In this document: positions 45,743 through 54,429 of the stretch, piece by piece
Layout: the number at the start of each line of letters is the position of its first letter
Position numbering within the stretch: the first letter of the stretch is position 1
NCBI RefSeq assembly: GCF_026340565.1
Contig: NZ_JAPEPB010000001.1
Location: forward strand, 4,812,501-4,876,500
Origin: Kitasatospora sp. NBC_01287
GTDB lineage: Bacteria > Actinomycetota > Actinomycetes > Streptomycetales > Streptomycetaceae
Direction of reading: 5' to 3'
DNA: 64,000 bases
Made by a program: the position numbers and the translations under genes
The notes under the pieces: generated by a model
What the model was told of the DNA's origin: nothing
Database searches by the model: none
Seen by the model: only the letters and a program-made list of their open reading frames with translations

Positions 45743-46644
45743 CGGTGGTCGGCCGCCGGTGGCTCGGCGGACACACTGGCCCAGAGGTCGCGCAGACTCT
45801 GCTCCAGCGGGATCAGGGGCTGCCAGCCGAGCGTCCGCCCGGCCAGCGAGATGTCCCCCTGGTGCCAGGAGACGGAGGCCGAGCGGTCCGAACCGGCTCC
45901 CGTCTCCTCGATCCGGCCGGTGAACCCGGCCGCCGCCACCAGGCCCTCGGCGATCGCCCGGACGGGCTGCGCCCGGCCGCCGGCGACGTTGAGGATGCGC
46001 GGCAGCGGCTCCGTGGACAGCGCGGCGGCGACCACCGCCGAGGCGACGTCGCGGGCGTCCACGAAGTCGCGGTAGGCGGACAGGTCACCGACCGTGACCA
46101 CCCCGCCGGGGTGGGCGGCCAGCTCGGCCGCCAGCCGCCCGGGCAGCGAGGCCGCCGAGGCGCCCGGGCCGACCGGGTTGAAGACCCGCAGCGAGACCGC
46201 GTCCAGTGCGGACTCGGCCACCGCCAGGGTCCCGGCCAGCTTGGTCGCCCCGTAGATGCCGGTCGGGCGCGGCAGGTCCCGCTCGCTCAGCGAGCTGCCG
46301 TACTCGGCCGGGCCGTACTCGCCGGCCGAGCCCAGATGGATCAACCGGGCCTTGGGCAGCCCGAGTTCCAGCGCCTCGACGAGCATCGCCGGACCCCGGG
46401 CGTTGACCTCGCTCTGGTGCCGGGCGCCACCGGCCACCGCACCCGCGCAGTTGACCACGAGCTGGGGCCCCAGGCGCCCCAGCTCGGCGGCCAGTGGCTC
46501 GACCTGATCGATCGTCAGGTCGAGGCGCAGGTCGTGGGACGGACGGCGGCCCGCGGTCGCCAGTTCGGCGTCCGGCAGCTCCCGCAGGGCGGCGGCGATG
46601 TGCTGCCCGAGGAAGCCGTCCGCACCCAGCAGCAGGATCCTCAC
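45739..46644 (-). CDS. NAD-dependent sugar epimerase/dehydratase (extended SDR)
   Basis: A 301-residue extended short-chain dehydrogenase. The NAD fold opens VRILLLGADGFLGQHIAAAL. The catalytic pair is in RPTGIYGATKLAGTLAV (Tyr-x3-Lys), with a Ser in HLGSAGEYGP. SLRVFNPVGPG follows, as in sugar-nucleotide epimerases. It would epimerise or reduce a nucleotide sugar. The start is GTG 46644, whose first bases overlap the TGA of the nucleotidyltransferase gene (GTGA); the much longer frame upstream is a shadow of that gene. It is coupled on both sides within the polysaccharide operon. Confidence 0.87.
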   Translation of the reverse strand: MRILLLGADGFLGQHIAAALRELPDAELATAGRRPSHDLRLDLTIDQVEPLAAELGRLGPQLVVNCAGAVAGGARHQSEVNARGPAMLVEALELGLPKARLIHLGSAGEYGPAEYGSSLSERDLPRPTGIYGATKLAGTLAVAESALDAVSLRVFNPVGPGASAASLPGRLAAELAAHPGGVVTVGDLSAYRDFVDARDVASAVVAAALSTEPLPRILNVAGGRAQPVRAIAEGLVAAAGFTGRIEETGAGSDRSASVSWHQGDISLAGRTLGWQPLIPLEQSLRDLWASVSAEPPAADHR

Positions 46645-47471
46645 GCGGCCCGCCCGTCCGCCGCGCCGACCGGGGCGGCTTCGGTCGGGTCCAGCTCGAT
46701 GGCCTCCTCCGCCACGCCGGTGGCCGCCCGGGAGAGCTCGTTCAGCGAGCGCTCGGTGCGGTCGTCCCGCAGTAGCAGCGAACGGCGCGCGGCGAACTCG
46801 GCGTTGGCCCGGTCGTAGTCGTCGGGCCGGCCGATGTCCAGCCAGTAGCCGTTGAACTCGTAGGCCGACGGCGGGGTCCGGGCCGCGAGCAGGTCCAGGA
46901 CCAGCTCGTCGAAGCCCAGCGGCAGCCCGGGCGTGTAGCTGGTCAGCGCGGCCCGCGAGACGCCGTAGACGCCCATCGAGACGCGGTAGTCCATGCTCGG
47001 CTTCTCCCGGAAGCCGGTGATGGTGCCCGCCTCGGTGGTCAGCACCCCGAAGTCGATCTTGACCTCGCGCGCGTAGGTCGCGATGGTCAGCGGCGCCTTG
47101 GACGCCTCGTGGTGCTTCAGCACCCCGGCGAAGTCCAGGTCGGTGAGGATGTCGCCGTTCATCACCAGGAAGTGCTCGGGCAGCCGGTCGAGCATGGTCA
47201 GCAGCGGGCCCATCGTGCCCAGCGGCGTGTCCTCGACGGCGTAGCCGACCCGCAGCCCCCACTGCGAACCGTTGCCGACGTAGGCGCGGATGATGTGGCC
47301 CAGGTGCCCGATGGCGAGCGTGACGGTCTTGAAGCCGGCCGCGGCCAGCTGACGCATCACGATCTCCAGGATGGCGTGCTGGTCGCCGATCGGGACCAGC
47401 GGCTTGGGCAGGGCGGTGGTGTAGGGCCGGAGCCGGACGCCCTTGCCCCCGGCCAGAATCACTGCGTGCAT
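46641..47471 (-). CDS. Sugar-phosphate nucleotidyltransferase (NTP-transferase family)
   Basis: A 276-residue enzyme that joins a sugar-1-phosphate to a nucleotide. The signature is MHAVILAGGKGVRLRPYTTA, then PKPLVPIGDQHAILEIVM, followed by VMNGDILTDLDF with the metal-binding Asp, and FREKPSMDY with YWLDIGRPDDYDRA at the end. This pattern is shared by glucose-1-phosphate thymidylyl-/mannose-1-phosphate guanylyl-type enzymes, so the exact nucleotide and sugar are not set. The start is ATG 47471, six bases after GGGGGAG. It follows the LegB-like dehydratase by 59 bases and is coupled to the epimerase gene. Confidence 0.9.
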   Translation of the reverse strand: MHAVILAGGKGVRLRPYTTALPKPLVPIGDQHAILEIVMRQLAAAGFKTVTLAIGHLGHIIRAYVGNGSQWGLRVGYAVEDTPLGTMGPLLTMLDRLPEHFLVMNGDILTDLDFAGVLKHHEASKAPLTIATYAREVKIDFGVLTTEAGTITGFREKPSMDYRVSMGVYGVSRAALTSYTPGLPLGFDELVLDLLAARTPPSAYEFNGYWLDIGRPDDYDRANAEFAARRSLLLRDDRTERSLNELSRAATGVAEEAIELDPTEAAPVGAADGRAA

Positions 47472-47530
47472 GGTGGTCTCCCCCACGATTTGAGGTGGAC
47501 GTGCTCAGACGAAGTTGATGTTGGACGGGC

Positions 47531-48523
47531 TCACACGTTGTACAGGTCGGTCTTGTAGCGTGCCAGGTTGGCCGGGTCGCGGAAGAAGGCGATGGTCTTC
47601 TCCAGGCCCGCCTCCAGCGAGTGCGCCGGCGCCCAGTCGGTGGCCGCGCGCAGCCGGCTGGCGTCGGCGACCAGGCGCATCACCTCGGAGTTGGCCGGCC
47701 GCAGGCGCTGGGTGTCCTCGCGGACGCTCAGCTCGACCTCCATCAGCTTGCCGACCAGGGTGACCAGGTCGCCGACCGAGATCTCGCCGCCGGTACCGGC
47801 GTTGAAGGTGCGGCCGACCACGGTCTCGGCCGGCGCGGTGCCCACCGCGTGGAAGGCCGCGGCGGTGTCCTTGACGAACATGAAGTCGCGGGTGGGCCGC
47901 AGGTCGCCCAGGGTGATCTCCCGCGTCCCGGCGGCGATCTGCGCGATCACGGTCGGGATCACGGCCCGCATCGACTGGCGCGGGCCGAAGGTGTTGAACG
48001 GCCGCAGGGTGACCACCTGGGTCTCGAAGCTGGCGTGGTAGGAGTCCGCCAGCCGGTCCCCGCCCGCCTTGGAAGCGGCGTACGGGGACTGGGTGTTGAT
48101 CGGGTGGTCCTCGGTGATCGGTACGGTCTGCGCGGTGCCGTAGGTCTCACTGGTCGAGGTGTGCACCAGCCGCGGGACGTCCAGGTGGCGCACCGCCTCC
48201 AGCACGTTGAGGGTGCCGCTGACGTTGGTGTCGATGTAGGAGTGCGGGGCCTGGTAGGAGTACGGGATGGCGATCAGCGCGGCCAGGTGGTAGACGGCCT
48301 CGGTGCCCTTGACCAGGCCGTTCACCGATCCGGGGTCGCGCACGTCGCCGAGGACGATCTCCACCGAGTCGAGCGTGTCCGAGTCAAGCGTCTCCAGCCA
48401 GCCGAAGCTGGAGAACGAGTTGTACTGGACCATGGCGCGCACCCGGTGCCCGTGGGCGACCAGGTGCTCGGTCAGGTGGGAGCCGATGAATCCCTCGGCG
48501 CCGGTGACTGCGACAGTGCTCAT
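47531..48523 (-). CDS. NAD-dependent 4,6-dehydratase, LegB-like (UDP-GlcNAc type)
   Basis: A 330-residue extended SDR. It contains VAVTGAEGFIGSHLTEHLVA (NAD fold), HTSTSETYGTAQ, SPYAASKAGGDRLADSYHAS (Tyr-x3-Lys), LRPFNTFGPRQSMRAVIPT and DLRPTRDFMFVKDTAAAF. This combination is that of the LegB family, which converts a UDP-N-acetylhexosamine to a 4-keto-6-deoxy sugar in legionaminic/bacillosamine-type pathways. It supports an amino-sugar precursor for the operon's product. The start ATG 48523 has AGAAGG upstream at slightly long spacing. The 109 bases before it contain short GTGCGGTCAGT repeats. Confidence 0.88.
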   Translation of the reverse strand: MSTVAVTGAEGFIGSHLTEHLVAHGHRVRAMVQYNSFSSFGWLETLDSDTLDSVEIVLGDVRDPGSVNGLVKGTEAVYHLAALIAIPYSYQAPHSYIDTNVSGTLNVLEAVRHLDVPRLVHTSTSETYGTAQTVPITEDHPINTQSPYAASKAGGDRLADSYHASFETQVVTLRPFNTFGPRQSMRAVIPTVIAQIAAGTREITLGDLRPTRDFMFVKDTAAAFHAVGTAPAETVVGRTFNAGTGGEISVGDLVTLVGKLMEVELSVREDTQRLRPANSEVMRLVADASRLRAATDWAPAHSLEAGLEKTIAFFRDPANLARYKTDLYNV

Positions 48524-48632
48524 GTCGGGGAACTGCCTTCTCTGTGTGGTGTGGTGGCAGGGAATCAGTGCGGGTGCGGTCAGTGTGCGGTCAGTGGTGC
48601 GGGTGCGCTGTGGTGCGCTGTGGCGCTCGTGC

Positions 48633-50138
48633 TCAGCGGTGCCGGGTGGTGCGGCCGAGGACGATCACGGCCAGGGGGACCAGCAGCGCGGCGGCTGCTC
48701 CACAGCCGTACAGCTGGACTCTGGTCGGATCGCCGCCGATCAGCAGAACGGTGCTCTCGAACCCGGCCGCCGCGAGGCAGAGGCCGGCGGTACGCCAGGC
48801 GACCGACAGCGCCTGCAGCAGCAGTGCCGTCCACAGGGTGGCGGCGAGCAGCAGGAGTGCGGCCAACTGGGTCGGACCGATCAAGGGGGCGTGTGCCCAG
48901 AGGGCGGTGCCCGCGTAGTCCAGCGCGGCCACCGCGAGCAGGTAGCCGAGCAGGCAGCCGAGCAGCACCAGGGCGGTGCGGCGGCGGAAGTCGCCCGGAC
49001 TGGTGCTGATCCGCAGCGCCGTGGTGGCCAGGCTCCGGTAGCGGTAGAGCAGCCACTCGGCCAGGCCCAGGCTCAGGGTGAGCGCGACCAGGGCAGGCCC
49101 GGTGGCGTTCGCGCCCGGCGAGGGCGGCGCGTCCGGGTGCACGGCGTGGTGCAGGGTCGGGCCGAGACCGGCGATCATGGTCAGCGTGCCGACCGCGAGC
49201 CCGAACAGCCCGGAGGCGGCGGTGGCCGACCAGGCGGGCCCGGCCGGACCGGAGCCGTCGCCACTGAGGCAGCGGTGGAGCTGCTGAGCGGCCAGGCCCA
49301 CCGCGGCGGCCAGGGTGGCCAGCAGGATCGCCGCCTTCGCCCAGCCGGGCAGCGGGACCAGGCGCACCAGCACCGCGCCCGCCGCGGACGGCGTCAGCGC
49401 CGCCAGCAGCAGCTTCTCCTGGCCGAGCACCAGCAGCACGGTGGCCGCGCCCAGGTAGGCGGACTGCCCGATGGTGAACAGTAAAGCCGCCAGCGGGCCG
49501 CCGATCAGCCAGCCGGCGCCCGCCGCCAGCAGCGCGCCCAGCGGCGCGCCCACCGCCAGGGTGCGGGCCGCCGAGCGGCGGTCGGCCAGGCTCAGCCAGC
49601 CGTACGCCCGGTGCGCCAGGGCCTGGTTGAAGGCCCAGCTCAGCAGGGTCGCGGCGGCCAGCGCGGCCATCCCCGAGGGCAGGCCGAAGCGCGTCCGGTT
49701 CGCGGCGAAGAGGCCGGCGCCCAGCAGGTAGCCGAGCCCGGGCAGGGCGAAGACCAGCCCGCGCAGCACGCAGCGCCACGGGTCCGCCCGCCAGGGGTCG
49801 GTGGCGGCCGGGGGCGGGCCCGGGTAGCGGCGGGCGACCTTGGCGAACAGGTCCTCGGCCAGCGTGAAGGCGTCGGCCCGGCCGTAGACCAGCGCGGCCT
49901 GCTCGTCGGTCAGGCCGTCCGACTCCAGGAACGCGGCGATCTCGTAGGGGTGCACCGCGTCGGCGCACAACTCGGCGAGCCGCTCTGCCAGGTCGTCCAA
50001 GGGGTCCGGGGAGAGCTCGGGCAGGGCAGGGGTCGAGGCAGGCCGGGGACGGCGGCGCGGCAGGGTGCGCAGGAGCATCGTCTCCTCCGCCCAGCCGGGG
50101 GTCCCCTCGTCGGGGACCAGGCGCAGCGGCCCGCTCAT
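48633..50138 (-). CDS. Polytopic membrane protein of the polysaccharide operon
   Basis: A 501-residue protein: a cytoplasmic N-terminal part of about 130 residues (DPLDDLAERLAELCADAVHP, then YEIAAFLESDGLTDEQAALVYGR), then ten to twelve hydrophobic helices to the C-terminus. Recognisable transporter motifs are absent. By position, start overlapping the stop of the PelF-like gene (ATGA), it should carry out the membrane step: lifting or exporting the polymer, the task done by PelG and its partners in pel systems. It has no clear PelG (MATE-like) signature, so it may be a different exporter or a regulatory membrane subunit. Ala/Leu content is very high. Confidence 0.7.
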   Translation of the reverse strand: MSGPLRLVPDEGTPGWAEETMLLRTLPRRRPRPASTPALPELSPDPLDDLAERLAELCADAVHPYEIAAFLESDGLTDEQAALVYGRADAFTLAEDLFAKVARRYPGPPPAATDPWRADPWRCVLRGLVFALPGLGYLLGAGLFAANRTRFGLPSGMAALAAATLLSWAFNQALAHRAYGWLSLADRRSAARTLAVGAPLGALLAAGAGWLIGGPLAALLFTIGQSAYLGAATVLLVLGQEKLLLAALTPSAAGAVLVRLVPLPGWAKAAILLATLAAAVGLAAQQLHRCLSGDGSGPAGPAWSATAASGLFGLAVGTLTMIAGLGPTLHHAVHPDAPPSPGANATGPALVALTLSLGLAEWLLYRYRSLATTALRISTSPGDFRRRTALVLLGCLLGYLLAVAALDYAGTALWAHAPLIGPTQLAALLLLAATLWTALLLQALSVAWRTAGLCLAAAGFESTVLLIGGDPTRVQLYGCGAAAALLVPLAVIVLGRTTRHR

Positions 50139-51598
50139 GCGGCCCCCTCGGCCGCGGGCTGCAGCACCGTCAGACCGGTGTTCTCGTCGTTCTTCTCACC
50201 CAGCAGTTCGGCGTAGATGCCGCGGAAGGCGTCGATGGTCTGGCGCAGCGTGAACTGCTCGACCACCCGGATCCGGGCGCCGGCGCCCATCACCGCCCGG
50301 CGCTCGGGATCGCGCAGCAGTTCGAGGGCGGCCCGCGCCATCGGCTCGGGCTCGCGCGGCGGCACCACCAGTCCGGTGTCGCCCACCGCTTCGCGCACCC
50401 CGCCGACATCGGTGGAGACGGTGGCCCGCCCCGAGCTCATCGCCTCGATCAGGGTGAACGGGAAGCCCTCGCTGATGCTGCTGAGCATCACGATGCTGCC
50501 GGCCGCGTACGCGTCCTTGATCTCCTCGACCCGGCCCTCGAAGACCACCGAGTCGGCCAGGCCCAGCTCGGCCGCGAGCGCGATGCAGCCGTCGCGGTAG
50601 CCCTCGGCACCGCGCGCGGTGCCGCCGAACAGGCGCAGCCTGGCCTCGGGCAGCTCGGCCTTGACGATCGCGAAGGCGCGGATCAGGGTCTCCAGGTCCT
50701 TGATCGGGTCGACCCGGCCCGCCCAGCTCATGGTGGGCAGCTCGGGCTCGGGCCCGGCGGCCGGGAAGAGTTCGGGGTCGACCCCGTTGTAGACGGTGCG
50801 GATGTTCTCGGAGGGCGTGCCACCGCGCTCCTCCCAGCGCCGGTTGTACCGGTTGCCGGGGGTGACCAGGGCGGCGCGCGCGTAGCTCTCCTCGGCGAGC
50901 ATCCGGTAGAAGCCGAGCAGCAGCGCCTTGACCGGCCAGCGGTAGGGCCCGGTGCGGTAGCCGAGGTAGCGCTCGCGCAGGTAGATGCCGTGCTCGGTGA
51001 GCAGGAACGGCACGTTGTGCTGCTGGGCCGCTATCAGCCCGGGCAGCGCGGCCAGGCCGCCGCTGACCGCGTGCGTCACCCCGTCGCTCGGCACCTCGAC
51101 CACCAGCGGGCGCAGCGCGTGCTCCAGCAGGTCGGTGGCGTGCAGGGCGTCGTGCAGGGTGGGCTCGGCGGCGGCGGTGGACAGGTAGGGGCGGTGCCAG
51201 ACCTGCTGCAGGGTGCGCAGCGCCCCCTCGCTGCGCAGCGCCGGGGCGAGCAGGCCGCGCCGGGCGAAGTCGGCGAAGCCGTACAGCTCGGTGCCGAAGT
51301 GGGTGGCGTAGACCGGGTCGAGGACGGAGTGCAGGAAGCGCTCGTAGGCGTCCAGGAAGCGGCGGAGCTCGCGGCCGCGCGGCGGCTTGCCGGGCAGCGG
51401 CGGCCCCCACAGCGGTGCGGTGGTGACCGTGCGGACCTGGCGGGGCAGCTCCCAGGCCAGCGGCTCGCTGCCGGTGCCGGTCACCGCGATGATGTCGAAC
51501 TCGACGTCGGGCATGCCCTGGACGAGTTGGTCGCACCACACACTGACGCCGCCATGCGCGTGCGGGTACGTCCCCTCGGTGAGCAAGGTGACTCGCAT
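50135..51598 (-). CDS. pelF: GT4-family glycosyltransferase, PelF-like (DUF3492)
   Basis: A 487-residue cytoplasmic glycosyltransferase. The N-terminus RVTLLTEGTYPHAHGGVSVW is the hallmark of DUF3492/PelF proteins, as is LTEHGIYLRERYL mid-way. The C-terminal GT-B half has MSWAGRVDPIKDLETLIRAF, then the donor-binding EGFPFTLIEAMSSGRATVST (E-x7-E) and VGDTGLVVPPRE. PelF polymerises from a UDP-sugar on the cytoplasmic side in pel systems. The start ATG 51598 is after AGGGAAG. Two strong hairpins lie between it and the upstream deacetylase gene. Its stop overlaps the next gene by four bases. Confidence 0.88.
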   Translation of the reverse strand: MRVTLLTEGTYPHAHGGVSVWCDQLVQGMPDVEFDIIAVTGTGSEPLAWELPRQVRTVTTAPLWGPPLPGKPPRGRELRRFLDAYERFLHSVLDPVYATHFGTELYGFADFARRGLLAPALRSEGALRTLQQVWHRPYLSTAAAEPTLHDALHATDLLEHALRPLVVEVPSDGVTHAVSGGLAALPGLIAAQQHNVPFLLTEHGIYLRERYLGYRTGPYRWPVKALLLGFYRMLAEESYARAALVTPGNRYNRRWEERGGTPSENIRTVYNGVDPELFPAAGPEPELPTMSWAGRVDPIKDLETLIRAFAIVKAELPEARLRLFGGTARGAEGYRDGCIALAAELGLADSVVFEGRVEEIKDAYAAGSIVMLSSISEGFPFTLIEAMSSGRATVSTDVGGVREAVGDTGLVVPPREPEPMARAALELLRDPERRAVMGAGARIRVVEQFTLRQTIDAFRGIYAELLGEKNDENTGLTVLQPAAEGAA

Positions 51599-51622
51599 CT
51601 TGCTTCCCTTCCCCCCAAATCG

Positions 51623-51690
51623 GCTGCGCCCGGTGGCGGCCGGGCGCAGCGCCGGTACGGGCCGCGCGGGGTCGCCGCGCGGCCCGTACC
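51623..51690 (-). terminator. Two consecutive hairpins between deacetylase and PelF-like genes
   Basis: On the minus strand, a perfect 16-base stem (51654-51669 with 51675-51690, five-base loop) is followed by a perfect 11-base stem (51623-51633 with 51640-51650, six-base loop), 25 bases before the PelF start. They may terminate, attenuate or stabilise the upstream transcript. Confidence 0.7.
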
Positions 51691-51791
51691 GCCGCGTTGT
51701 GGTGCCGGTGGTACGCGTGGAGCTAGTTGGTACTGGACTTGCTTGCCTTGCGGTGGTGCGTGGTGCCTCAGGTGGCGCCTTGCTTGCTGAC

Positions 51792-54032
51792 CTACTTGGT
51801 GCCGGCCGGCACCAGGGACTTGCCCTTGGTGCGCTGGGTGTCACCGGGACCGACCGGGACGGCCTTGGCGGTGCCGGCCGGGACGGTGGTCTTCGGCGCC
51901 TTGGCGGTCTTCTGGGCCGCGGTGGCGGCCGCGTTGACCGTGGCGGCCGGAGCCTTGACCGAGCTCGGCGCCGCCGCGGCGGCCAGCTGCAGGGTCACCG
52001 AGCCCTGGAAGGTCCCGGGGGAGACCCAGCCGGAGAGCGAACCGGCGTAGGCGGTGCCGAAGGCCGAGCTGCCGAGCAGCTGCTGCTGGGTGGTGCCGGT
52101 CGGCATGGTGGCCTCGACCTGCACCCCGGAGGGCGCCTGCACGGTGACCGTGTTGCCGATCCGGTACGCGGTGACCTGGCCGGCCGCGACAGCCGCGTTC
52201 CAGGCGGAACGCTTCTGCAGCTCGGTGCCGATCGCGCTCTCGCGCAGGTTCACGATCGGGGTGTTCGCCGCGTAGAGGCTCTTGTACGTGCCGAGGATCG
52301 AGTTGAGCACCGGGTAGGCGATCTGGTCCTCGGCGAAGTTGGACTGGTGGATGAAGTTCGGCCGCGGGTCGTTGTTCATCACGTAGCCGAGGTCGATCTT
52401 GGTCTGCATCGGCACGATGTACGAGGCGTACCCGGTGGTGGTGTCCAGCGCGGCCGGCAGGCAGGTGGAGTTGCCCGAGGTCTCGCAGATCCCACTGCCG
52501 CCGTTGGCCTTGCTGGTGTAGATCCAGTTGTACTCGTCCACCTCCTCGTTGGTGTGGCCCGCGTTGTAGAACACGTTCATCGGGTAGCGCGGCACGGTCA
52601 GCGTGGAGCTGCCGACGGCGCGCTGGTTCGGCTCGCGGGAGGCGTCCGAGCCGGTCCACTTGATCCCGTTGGCGGCCAGCGCGGGCGCCAGGTTCGGGTT
52701 GTCGGTGGGCTGCTGCGGCAGCGTCACCAGGCCCGAGTGCTCACCGGTGATCAGCTCGCTCGGGTCGGTCGGCAGACCCTGCTGCTTGGCCCAGGCGGTG
52801 TTCTCGGAGATCTCGGTCTGGATGGTGTTCTCGTCCACCCACTGGGTGTTGCCGCTCGTGTCGGTGGAGCAGACCCACGGCACCACGGTGACGTTCTGGA
52901 CGCAGCCCAGGAACGGGTGGTCCCAGGTGTGGTTGATGAACCGGAACGAGCTGGAGTTCGCCTTGAAGGCGGTCAGCAGCGGGTCGGTGGTGGTGTTGTT
53001 GTCCGACTCCCAGTCGGCGCTGCCGCCGCCGTTGAAGGCGAAGTCGAGGGTGAAGTTGTTGGCCTTCTCCCACGCCACCACGGTGTTGACGTCCGACGGG
53101 GTCATCCGGATCGGGTCGTTGTCGGTGTTGTTGCTCCCCGGCGGGCAGGTGACGTCACCGGGGGTGCACTTGAGCGTGGTGTCCCAGCGGTCGTCGGAGA
53201 GGAACAGGTCGTCCACGTGGACCGCGAAGTAGTTGCGGTCGTAGCCGAGGTGGATGCCCTGGGTCAGCCAGTCCACGAAGCCGCGGGCCAGCAGGCGGTA
53301 CTGCTGCTGGTACTGGTTGTAGACGAAGGTGACCACCAGCTCCTTGCGGCTGTCGTGGTCGTACTCGCCGACCAGCGAGCCGCGCGAGCCGGTGCCCGGG
53401 ATCGGCGCGTCCACCAGGGGGGTGAACGAGGCGCCGGTGGGCAGTGCGGCCGAGGCCAGCGGGGTGGCCAGGTACCCGTAGCTGGTGGAGACCCCGGGCT
53501 CCGGCTGCTCGAACGGCACGTTGCCGCTGAGGTAGCCGAACGGCCCGGACAGGCCGGCCGTGGTGACGGCGCCCTGGGTGCCGTCCAGCGAGCCGATGTA
53601 GCCCGGGTTCTGCGCCCAGTTGAGGCCCACGTTGGGGTTGGCGTAGGTGTAGGCGTCGATCTGGCGGATGCCGAAGGTGGCCTCGTAGGAGGCGAGCGCG
53701 GTCATCTCGGCGGAGCCGGTGCCGAACGGGTTCTCGTTGGGCAGCACGACGCCCTGGAACTTCGCCCGGGGGGCGCCGTTCACGGTGTCGCTGAGGTAGC
53801 CGGCGGTGATCGTCGGACGGTTCGGGTCCGACAGCTTCACCACGGTGTACGGGGTGCCCTCACTGGCGAGTTCGGCGGTGATCGCGGCGGTGGCGGGACC
53901 GCCGTCGTCGACCACCAGCACGGTGAGGTCGATTCGGTTCTGTACCGCCGCGAAGGCGGTCGAGGTCTGCAGTCCGGCAGCCAGCAGACCGGCTGCCGCG
54001 CAGGCGGCAGCACGACGGGTCGCTCGACCCAT
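51792..54032 (-). CDS. Secreted polysaccharide deacetylase-like (CE4-type) protein
   Basis: A 746-residue exported protein with a signal peptide at residues 1-29 (ending STAFA). An N-terminal domain (about 30-250, RIDLTVLVVDDGGPATAAIT) resembles a Rossmann-like module. A CE4-like deacetylase region follows: YFAVHVDDLFLSDDRWD (about 270-286, Asp pair) and FINHTWDHPFLGC (about 365-377), matching the DD and H-(S/T)-x2-(D)H motifs. Later strands include GEHSGLVTLP and NFIHQSNFAED. The C-terminus (about 600-746) is an Ala/Lys/Thr-rich tail. By analogy with the deacetylase half of PelA it would deacetylate the exported amino-sugar polymer. The start ATG 54032 has GGAGG nine bases upstream. Confidence 0.75.
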   Translation of the reverse strand: MGRATRRAAACAAAGLLAAGLQTSTAFAAVQNRIDLTVLVVDDGGPATAAITAELASEGTPYTVVKLSDPNRPTITAGYLSDTVNGAPRAKFQGVVLPNENPFGTGSAEMTALASYEATFGIRQIDAYTYANPNVGLNWAQNPGYIGSLDGTQGAVTTAGLSGPFGYLSGNVPFEQPEPGVSTSYGYLATPLASAALPTGASFTPLVDAPIPGTGSRGSLVGEYDHDSRKELVVTFVYNQYQQQYRLLARGFVDWLTQGIHLGYDRNYFAVHVDDLFLSDDRWDTTLKCTPGDVTCPPGSNNTDNDPIRMTPSDVNTVVAWEKANNFTLDFAFNGGGSADWESDNNTTTDPLLTAFKANSSSFRFINHTWDHPFLGCVQNVTVVPWVCSTDTSGNTQWVDENTIQTEISENTAWAKQQGLPTDPSELITGEHSGLVTLPQQPTDNPNLAPALAANGIKWTGSDASREPNQRAVGSSTLTVPRYPMNVFYNAGHTNEEVDEYNWIYTSKANGGSGICETSGNSTCLPAALDTTTGYASYIVPMQTKIDLGYVMNNDPRPNFIHQSNFAEDQIAYPVLNSILGTYKSLYAANTPIVNLRESAIGTELQKRSAWNAAVAAGQVTAYRIGNTVTVQAPSGVQVEATMPTGTTQQQLLGSSAFGTAYAGSLSGWVSPGTFQGSVTLQLAAAAAPSSVKAPAATVNAAATAAQKTAKAPKTTVPAGTAKAVPVGPGDTQRTKGKSLVPAGTK

Positions 54033-54429
54033 GTTCGGTGTTCCTCCCCATGAAAAGGACGGACTGCCCCCGCGTCCGACCTTTGATGTTTCTGTGTCTC
54101 CCCCGCGTCGCACGGCCCGCCGTGCGAGGCACTGCGGAACATGGTGGGGCAGAACTACCTGGTTTATCGGCCGAATGGGTGAGAGTGCAGCGAATCTGTC
54201 ATAGACGTTCACTTGTGGGCCATGTTCGTCACCCTGCGGTCGTTAAGGCGCCCTTAAGGAGGCAGAAACCGGTCGGATCATGACAAGTTTCGCTTTATGA
54301 AAGCGTCTCACCTGCCGAAACACGTCGTACACGGTCGCCGCCCGGGTGCGTGGCGCGCCGGATCCGGTTCGTACCCTGGTCGGACCGGATGACCCGAGCG
54401 ATGACCACGAGCACACCATGGAGGCCCCA
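54033..54429. promoter_or_regulatory. AT-rich divergent control region of the polysaccharide operon
   Basis: About 400 bases separate the divergent deacetylase and phosphatase genes. The middle is the least GC-rich part nearby and holds two perfect short palindromes: TTAAGG-CGC-CCTTAA (54243-54257) and CGCTTT-ATG-AAAGCG (54291-54305). Regulator sites and promoters for both directions should lie here. Confidence 0.5.

Noticed and set aside
53806-54204. A plus-strand frame over the start of the deacetylase gene
   Set aside because: It is antisense to a clear signal peptide with a GGAGG ribosome site. The residue pattern is not protein-like.
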